From contig CP136067.1 in NCBI GenBank assembly GCA_032622095.1, forward strand, positions 42,015,549 through 42,079,548: 64,000 nt of DNA, given 5' to 3'. This document shows positions 57,911 through 64,000 of this stretch, one piece after another; the first letter of the stretch is position 1, and the number at the start of each line of letters is the position of its first letter. The position numbers and the translations under genes were made by a program. Origin of the DNA: Siphonodentalium dalli. Lineage: Eukaryota > Mollusca > Scaphopoda > Gadilida > Siphonodentaliidae. The notes below the pieces were generated by a model, which saw nothing but the letters and a program-made list of their open reading frames with translations, was not told the DNA's origin and ran no database searches.

Positions 57911-58440
57911 GGGTGGGGTGATCAGTAGTGTACAGTTGGTAATTTAAAGGTAGATAGAGATAGAGAGAGATAATTTATTGACAAAGAGCAACTCCAACAA
58001 AATATGCACAAATAATAATGAAGATGATAAAGTTAATACAGATTAAAAGAAAATACAACAAAATCTATGCTAACCCATCTGGGATAACTATCCACCAGAT
58101 GGGCTGAGTGCTCCTTGCCTGGGGAGGGCATATCCAATAATTGGCTGTCTTACTGCCTAGATATTCACTGATCTACATACATGAAGCCTCTCTAGCCACA
58201 TATCCTGTTTAGATCTAATTCTTTTAAAGTGATTATGAAAAGTTCTGACTGTTGTGGTCTCCAGAGTCCCAGTCTTTGAAGTCTGGTGGCGACCCCACAG
58301 TCTTTGACTGTCTTGTTAATACTGCTTTTGATTGAATAAAACTCATATACATGTACCAAACCAGTGACAGTAATCGTAGGGTCACAAAATGAAATCTATG
58401 TTTGTTTTTATTAATATGAATGTTGGGTTTCATACATATA
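57911..58440. other. Intergenic, no supported gene
   Basis: A GATAGAGA-type short repeat lies at 57949-57972. The rest has no structure that I can identify. Confidence 0.4.
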
Positions 58441-58444
58441 TACA

Positions 58445-59313
58445 CTGCCCTATGGGGGGCCCTTTTCACATTTATTATTAATTACGCTTAAGCGCAAATA
58501 ACCTTTATCATTTGCGCTGTAAGCGCAAATAATTGCGCTTAAGCGCAAATAATTACGCTTAAGTGTAAATCATCTGCGCTTTTAAGCGTAAATCATCTGC
58601 GCTTTTAAGCGCAAATCATTTGCGCTTAAGCGCAAATAGATCATAGTTATGCTTAAGCGCAAATAAAAATTAATATTCATTGATTCCCCCCTGAATTAAT
58701 TTTAAATGGCACAGGCCTAAACACATCACTCAATTCTATCTAGGCCCACCATATGAGGGAAGCAATCCCCCAGTAACCCCTAGATCCCTTTTATGACCAT
58801 GGAAATGGTATAGATATGTGCAGGATATGTCTCATTTATAAAATATACTAGATCTCTGGAATGGAGACACAAATTCTTGCGGACAGGGATGCTGATAATA
58901 TGAAAATAGGGTTTTTTTCCCCTATTTCAAGTCAATAAGTACACCATATGAAGGAAGCAATCCCCCGGTAACCCCTAATTCCCTTTTTATGGAAATGGTA
59001 TACATGTACATGTATATCTGTGCAGGAGATGTCCCTTCAATAAAATATACTAGAGCTCTGGGAGTGAGGCACCAATTCTTGGGACACCAGGGACAGAGAT
59101 GCTGATATGCATATGGAAATATGTTTTTTTCTTCAACTTCGAGTCTGTATGGGCCCATAATAATATACTATGAGATGGACTCAGTCATTCACAGTCAGAG
59201 GGAAGTAAGGGAGTGTTAGGTATTTGCGCTTAAGCTCAAATAAATTGATAGACACATATTTGCGCTTAGGCGCAAATAAATAATAAATGGGAAAAGGGCC
59301 TCCCATACTGCCC
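58445..59313. mobile_element. TIR element built on GCGCTTAAGCGC palindromes
   Basis: The element spans 58451-59307 with TIR TATGGGGGGCCCTTTTCACA / complement of TATGGGAGGCCCTTTTCCCA, extending ~55 bp. It is flanked by CTGCCC (58445-58450 and 59308-59313), a possible 6-bp duplication. The left 200 bp contain about ten copies of ATTTGCGCTTAAGCGCAAAT or variants, and the right end two more. The middle holds a ~170-bp direct repeat ('catatga.ggaagcaatcccc.gtaacccc' at 58749 and 58944). Confidence 0.75.
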
Positions 59314-59440
59314 ATCAGTGCCAATTAACAAAAGAGCGTTTCTCAAGTTGATTAATCATGTACGGAAATCACAGGTCACTAACACAAAATTGGTCATAAC
59401 TCTTATAGTAGGCTATACCTATATATAAGATAAGGTTCCT

Positions 59441-60180
59441 TACATAACTCCCGAAATGTGGAATTTCCACATGTCGACCTCAAACCCGTGGCCAGAGCAG
59501 CAATATAACAAATAATGAAACAGTCATATTCCTTGAAAAATTCCCTTCATTTGGTATATGAGTCAACCTTGTGCAGTAGCGACAGTGGAGCATCGGGCAC
59601 CACTGGAGTTCCTAACTCCCGAAGTGTGGAATTTCGACATGTCAACCTCAAACCTGTGGCCAGAGCAGCAGTATACGAAAAACAATTAACCCTTTACCCA
59701 ACAGAAGGGCCCTGTGCCAATGCATTCTCTTATATATGCGAGTCGACCATAGGTCGCCTCGCATATATAAGAGAATGCATTGGCTTAACACATTAAAAAT
59801 TATAAAATTGTTAAAGAATGTAATAAAAAATGGTAAAAAGTGTTAAAAAAAGATTTTTTTTTAGGCCAATGCATTCTCTTATATATTCTCGCATATATAA
59901 GAGAATGCATTGGCACAGGGCATAACTGTAACTATCACAATGTGGTCAAGGAGCCGGTTCCAATGATACCCATATTTGTATGGTTCTATTGAGACAGACC
60001 CAAGATATTTTAGGCTGTTGAAGCTTTATTTGGCCGGTTTTGGCCAGTTTGTTGGGTAAAGGGTTAATAACGAAACAGTCATGAATATTCCTTGATAAAT
60101 TCCCTTCATTTGGTATATGAGTGAACCATGCACAATAGCGACAGTGGAGAATTGGACACCACTGGAGACTGGTGACAAAA
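59441..60180 (+). repeat. ~171-bp tandem duplication, second unit split by a MITE
   Basis: 'taactcccgaa.tgtggaattt' occurs at 59441 and 59612. The following 'gccagagcagca.tat', 'cagtcat...ttccttga.aaattcccttcatttggtatatgag' and 'gcgacagtggag' repeat in both units. The second unit is interrupted at TTAA by the MITE at 59686-60067. Confidence 0.75.
59686..60067. mobile_element. TTAA-3 MITE, complete, with two palindromes
   Basis: TTAACCCTTTACCCAACA at the left and TGTTGGGTAAAGGGTTAA at the right; TTAA target at 59686-59689 and 60064-60067. It carries a 69-bp palindrome (59716-59784) and a shorter 50-bp one (59865-59914) separated by an A/T-rich ~80-bp spacer. The intact tandem unit to its left shows the pre-insertion context. 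CCC...GGG ends and TTAA fit the piggyBac superfamily. Confidence 0.9.
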
Positions 60181-60256
60181 AAGAGTTAAGATTCGAACCT
60201 TAAAAAAATTGTCTTAAATGTTTTGACTAATTTTGTGTCAGGGACCTACCCCGCTG

Positions 60257-60612
60257 GACAAAACAAGTGTCCATTGGCACCGCGGTGTATTTGCCGTTGG
60301 GCCGCGGTGTCAGAGTTTGTAACTGCAAACTGTAACTGCCGAACGGCAAGTACACCGTGGCCCAACAGCAAGTACACTACGGCCGAAAGGCAACTACACC
60401 GCAGCCGAACGGCATGTACACCGTGGTTAGATTTCTGGTTAGTATCGTCTTTTTTCAGTTTAATGAACGTACACCGCGGCAATTAAACCATGGCCGAACG
60501 GCAAGTACACCGCGGCCCAACTGTAGTTAGCCGGTGGAGCCGCGGTGTAGTTGCATTTCAGCCACGGTGGCAACGCTAACTGCACCGCGGTTAGGTGGAC
60601 ACTTGTTTTGTC
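60257..60612. mobile_element. TIR element with ACCGCGG and CCGAACGGCAAGTACACCG units
   Basis: Ends GGACAAAACAAGTGTCCA... and ...TGGACACTTGTTTTGTC are exact complements over 16-17 bp. The interior repeats 'gccgaacggcaagtacaccg(c/t)gg' at least five times, in both orientations. No target duplication was found. GC content is well above that of its flanks. Confidence 0.75.
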
Positions 60613-61534
60613 AAACAGGGTATGATGGAAACCAAGAGGTTTCTGCAAAAATGTTCCAGCTAGACATACATGTATGGGGCATGATGATTCGAGATTGGTA
60701 AAAACATGTGATGTAAACTTTTCAACATACATGTATTTATATTTTATATTTGAATTATAACAGGATTGGGGGGGGGGGGGGGATGATCAGTGAGTGGAAC
60801 GGAACATTGCATATTTTTTTATTTACTACTTTTAAATAATTGGTTGCTGATGTTATATAATCTGATCGATGATCTGACTGAGGATGCAAGATTAAGGGAA
60901 TCGTTATGGTTATATACATGTAGTCATCTTCATCAATTCACTGAAATGTATTGATTGCTTTGTATTAAACACAAACCTCTGATGTTTCCCAGGTGCCATA
61001 CCTGGAAATCACCTTACTACTGGTAAAAACAACTGAATGATATATAATTAACACAGCCATGGAGTATAAGCTGTATAATTATAATCACCTCCGCGCAGCA
61101 CTAACCTTTATATACAACTGCCACTTGAGTTCAGCTTTTTGATGTCAAACACAAATGCGTTAAAGATCATATTAGTGAACCAAACTACACAAATTTCACA
61201 AGAGACTAGTCTAAACATAATTACATGTACACATGCCTTTCACCTTTATGTGTTGTATTTCCTTTTAATTGAACTTGTGTTCTGTTATGTTCGGTTGTGT
61301 TCAGCTTTTCAATTGACCACTATTCTAAAAAAAATTTGACATTGCAATTTAAATTTTAAGTCCAATCTTAAACCAATATTAACCAATCTCAAATAAATAT
61401 TAACTGATTTCAATTATTTTTTAGCAAATATTTAAAAATACCCATCACAAACTTTTCCCACCTAGGCGGGGGATTCCGCTATCGGAGACTGTTTGTTACT
61501 AATATATGTGTAACTGGTTTTCCCATTTATTCTA
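60613..61534. other. Upstream region of the kinesin gene
   Basis: AT-rich with a poly-G run (60768-60782). No clear TATA box or CpG-rich promoter is visible close to the exon. The bases before 61535 (tcccatttattctag) make a good splice acceptor, so this stretch may be the last part of an intron in the 5' UTR. Confidence 0.4.
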
Positions 61535-61769
61535 GTAAATAATGGCAGAGGCTGTGAAAGTAATTGTGCGGTGTCGTCCTATGAATGATAGAGAAAAAGG
61601 CCTCAACTGTAAACCATGTCTATTTATGGATCCAAAGAGGGCTCAAGTGTCCATACAGAATCCAATGGACAAGAAGATATCACCAAAGAACTTCACATTT
61701 GATGGTGCTTACTATACAGATTCAACAACAGAGCAAATATACAGCAATATAGGCTACCCGCTGGTTGAG
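61535..61769 (+). CDS. KIF17: Kinesin-2 (KIF17/OSM-3-like) motor, first coding exon
   Basis: The ATG at 61542 is preceded by an in-frame TAA and a splice acceptor (attctag| at 61534). The exon has 76 codons and ends at GTTGAG|gtatgt (phase 0). It starts MAEAVKVIVRCRPMNDREKG and includes the beta-strand VKVIVRCRPMNDRE (the ribose/adenine-contact RCRP motif), FTFDGAYYTD and TEQIYSNIGYPLVE, the order at the start of every kinesin motor domain. The P-loop (GQTGSGK) belongs to the next exon, outside the window. Human KIF17 has closely similar residues at these positions (AVKVVVRCRPMN, FTFDGAY, TEQIY..I.YPLVE, from memory), which favours homodimeric kinesin-2 over KIF3A/B. The protein would move cargo toward microtubule plus ends, including in cilia. 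The partial gene is cut by the window edge. Confidence 0.88.
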
Positions 61770-61829
61770 GTATGTTCATGTACATGCATGTACAGGGTTT
61801 GTGCTAGCAAAAAATTCTTTTGGCCAATA

Positions 61830-61925
61830 TATTGTAATGCCCTAATTAATCGACTCGTTAACCACAACAGAATTATGGGTAACTTTTCGGAAATATGGCT
61901 TGTTGCTATTCATCGGAAAGCTCTT
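61830..61925. mobile_element. Pogo-like MITE fragment in the kinesin intron
   Basis: 'gtaatgccctaattaatcgac' to 'atggcttgttgctattcatcggaaagctct' matches the left arm of 6408-6620, with a 15-bp internal deletion. The right arm is missing. Confidence 0.75.
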
Positions 61926-62029
61926 GGGCCATTTTTCAGAAAGTTTGACCAAATTGAAACTAAGAAAACCAAAACTAAAAACAACCAAAAAAATAATAAA
62001 ATAAAAAGTTAACAAAATGCAAATCAAGT

Positions 62030-63177
62030 TATAGTATTAGTGCTGGGACTGTTGTCCGGTTACGGTTCGGTTATGCATGTCAACCGGTTGGAGGAGGCCA
62101 CAACCGTATAACCGTAATATTGAGAACGATCGTACTATCATCGTAGTACTCCGTGTAAATGTTGCCGAAATCATTTATGGAAGTTTAAGTAATATGAGAG
62201 TAAGTAATAAGAAGCCGCTTAAAAGCGATTTGGACAGTTGATTGAGTATTCATATACCCCACATTTACACATGCCCGTTTGATCACCGGCGGCTTTTCTA
62301 GACATGAAACCAACAACTACACTCTGTGTCAGTCTGTGAATCACTTGCTACACATTCAATGCCAATTTCCTTTGGCGGCATTACATGACGTTCCGGCTGC
62401 ACGCGCACCGCGGCATACATCAAAGCAATCAAGTTTAGACTTTTACTACATCATCAATAGTTAAGGCCTGCCAAACGCGATTCGTTTATTCTGGATCAAC
62501 ATCCAATATGAAGTCGCACATCCAGAAAAAAACACATAGTATATCTAGTGATGTGTTGGACAACTTTATTTCCTAAACACTGCATGGCTGGGGCTTGTGT
62601 AATGAATCACGACGATTTAATTTTGTTTGAATTTGTTTATTAAATAATTGAAGTAACATCGTGTAGCCACTGTGATTAATACATACCTGCCTATACCCAA
62701 ACACTAGTAAACATTACTAAACAACAGTATACCTACCTTCAGTACCTTGTAATACACATGTTTGGGCTAATCGTGCCCGGGATATACTCGAGGAAGGAAC
62801 TATATTTCGTCGCTGAAAGTTTTGCAAGCAAGCGTTGTTTATGCGGTGCAGAACTCCCGTAAACATCGATATACTAGCGCACTACTAATATACATATTTT
62901 AGTTTGTTTGGGCTCAAAGCTGAATTAATTTATACACATTTACCACTATATGATCGCTGTAACGGGACCGCATTGTACGACCAAGACATCGTTTGTGATC
63001 GCATGTATATCAACGTTTCCGGGACGCATAATAAACGCTTGTTTTGCCGATATAGTGACCAGTGTATTCAATCTCGTACTTGGGTAATGCTGGTCGCGGT
63101 TAACCGTTATGATTAGGTTAATGCCCGTGGTTATCCGGTTAGGAAAAACCCCCAACCGTCCCAGCACTATATACTAT
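62030..63177. mobile_element. hAT-type non-autonomous element in the kinesin intron
   Basis: The element spans 62038-63169 (1132 bp). It starts TAGTGCTGGGAC and ends GTCCCAGCACTA, and is flanked by TATAGTAT (62030-62037) and TATACTAT (63170-63177), an 8-bp duplication with one mismatch. Subterminal regions repeat ACCGGTT/GGTTAACCG and 'ggttatccggtta', typical of many hAT elements. No transposase frame remains. Confidence 0.85.
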
Positions 63178-63820
63178 ACCAGGGTTTTTCCAGGGAGAAA
63201 TAAATGAGGCTGTTTGGGAAACACATAACGCGACAGAGCAACCATGGTTGTACACATTTATTGAAAGCCGAGAATCAAAGTAGAACTATTAATTTTTGTG
63301 TCTACATGCATAGTAAATCTTGCGAGGAAATAGTCAAGCAAATAACAATCCTTCCAGGAAATATCCGACTTTAGCTGGAAAAGTTTTGGGCAGGAAGATA
63401 ACCTTTCAATATTACGTATTGTCAAAATAAATATAGATTTCGCGCCAAGTCAAGCTGGGACTATTATAAAATATGGAATATAGAAATGGAAGTTAATCTA
63501 CATGGCTCCAAGAGATTCTACAAGCGACAGGGAAATATTCTACAGTCGGCTATTACTACTGGTTATCTGGTGAAAATGAGATTTTTTTTGTCAAAGATGA
63601 ACATATTTCAGCCATTGATCATCAAAATATAAAATTTGGTGCATTGTTTTGTATATGATCATTTTTCTTTGGTCGATGGCGACATGTTTGGGGTTTCTCA
63701 GTGTAATATCACGGAATAATTTCGGCTGATCCCTGGGCATTGTTATATATATAAGCCGCAGCTTTCTTTTATTAAAACCTTCTTTCCTTGTAACTCATAT
63801 TGATTGTTCATGGAATCTAT

Positions 63821-64000
63821 TTAACCCTTTACCCAACAGAAGGGCCCTGTGCCAATGCATTCTCTTATATATGCGAGTCGACCATAGGTCGCCTCGCATA
63901 TATAAGAGAATGCATTGGCTTAACACATTAAAAATTATAAAATTGTTAAAGAATGTAAGAAAAAATAGTAAAAAGTGTTAAAAAATATTTTTTTTAGGCC
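63821..64000. mobile_element. TTAA-3 MITE, 5' part, cut by the window edge
   Basis: Starts TTAACCCTTTACCCAACAGA (63821) and is almost identical to 59686 on, including the 69-bp palindrome at 63851-63919 and the A/T spacer. High identity to the complete copy 4 kb away suggests recent activity. Confidence 0.9.

Larger units (their letters stand above)
61770..64000 (+). other. First intron of the kinesin gene (partial)
   Basis: Begins with GTATGT. No second motor exon (P-loop) is visible before the window end, so the intron exceeds 2.2 kb. It holds a pogo-like MITE fragment, a hAT-type element and the start of a TTAA-3 MITE. Confidence 0.7.

Noticed and set aside
62904-63167. Overlapping frames inside 62.9-63.2 kb as coding exons of the kinesin gene
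   Set aside because: They fall within the hAT-type element's subterminal repeats and show no kinesin motif.
1-64000. tRNA, rRNA or other structured RNA genes
   Set aside because: I looked for A/B-box pairs and cloverleaf-like arms and for conserved rRNA/snRNA words and found none convincing; a tRNAscan or Infernal run would be decisive.

Overview
This is animal nuclear DNA, AT-rich and densely packed with interspersed and tandem repeats. The best lineage guess is a mollusc (bivalve or gastropod). The guess rests on repeat families familiar from mollusc genomes: the 'agctcacctgag' family, the 'ccggatgataacttta / ggtcaagttcgaa' family, a jockey-like LINE with a CCHC gag, and arrays of ~160-bp core repeats ending in a CCGT/CGGA microsatellite. 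I cannot name the species from the sequence alone.

Only two loci look like real host genes. (1) At 61535-61769 (+) lies the first coding exon of a kinesin-2 motor of the KIF17/OSM-3 type; the gene runs off the right edge and its first intron has taken up two transposons. (2) From about 28.3 to 42.6 kb on the minus strand, a two-exon unit (A, 74-80 bp; B, exactly 116 bp) is repeated four times. Every B stays open in one frame, every A differs in length only by multiples of three, and splice sites and phases match between A and B. The predicted product is a small cysteine-rich protein or repeat domain that I do not recognise. The farthest-upstream A exon is split by a 1.2-kb hAT-type element with an exact 8-bp target duplication. 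A possible terminal exon (C) lies at 28.33-28.50 kb.

The rest is mobile or repetitive. 0-2.4 kb: TTAA-flanked palindromic MITEs and a foldback. 2.4-5.7 kb: a decayed LINE gag with a hAT-type element nested upstream of it. 5.8-7 kb: mollusc-type core repeat and a pogo-like MITE. 7.4-9.8 kb: dispersed duplication and triplicated foldback arms. 11.5-12.7 kb: two abutting repeat elements. 13.7-14.8 kb: degenerate tandem repeat. 15.2-16.9 kb: long inverted repeat. 17.5-21.3 kb: a 161-bp tandem array with periodic variant units. 24.2-25.2 kb: 45-bp minisatellite. 25.5-27.2 kb: decayed repeats. 27.2-43.5 kb: the duplicated exon locus with several later insertions and a LINE remnant. 43.9-45.2 kb: another ~155-bp core-repeat array. 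45.4-60.6 kb: a succession of TIR elements, including TTAA-flanked, TA-flanked and hAT-like types and elements built from short palindromes. 60.6-64 kb: the kinesin exon, its TE-laden intron and the start of another palindrome-bearing TTAA MITE.

Structural calls (inverted repeats, target duplications, splice sites, frames) were read directly from the bases. Family names follow from terminal motifs and remembered family features, without any database search.
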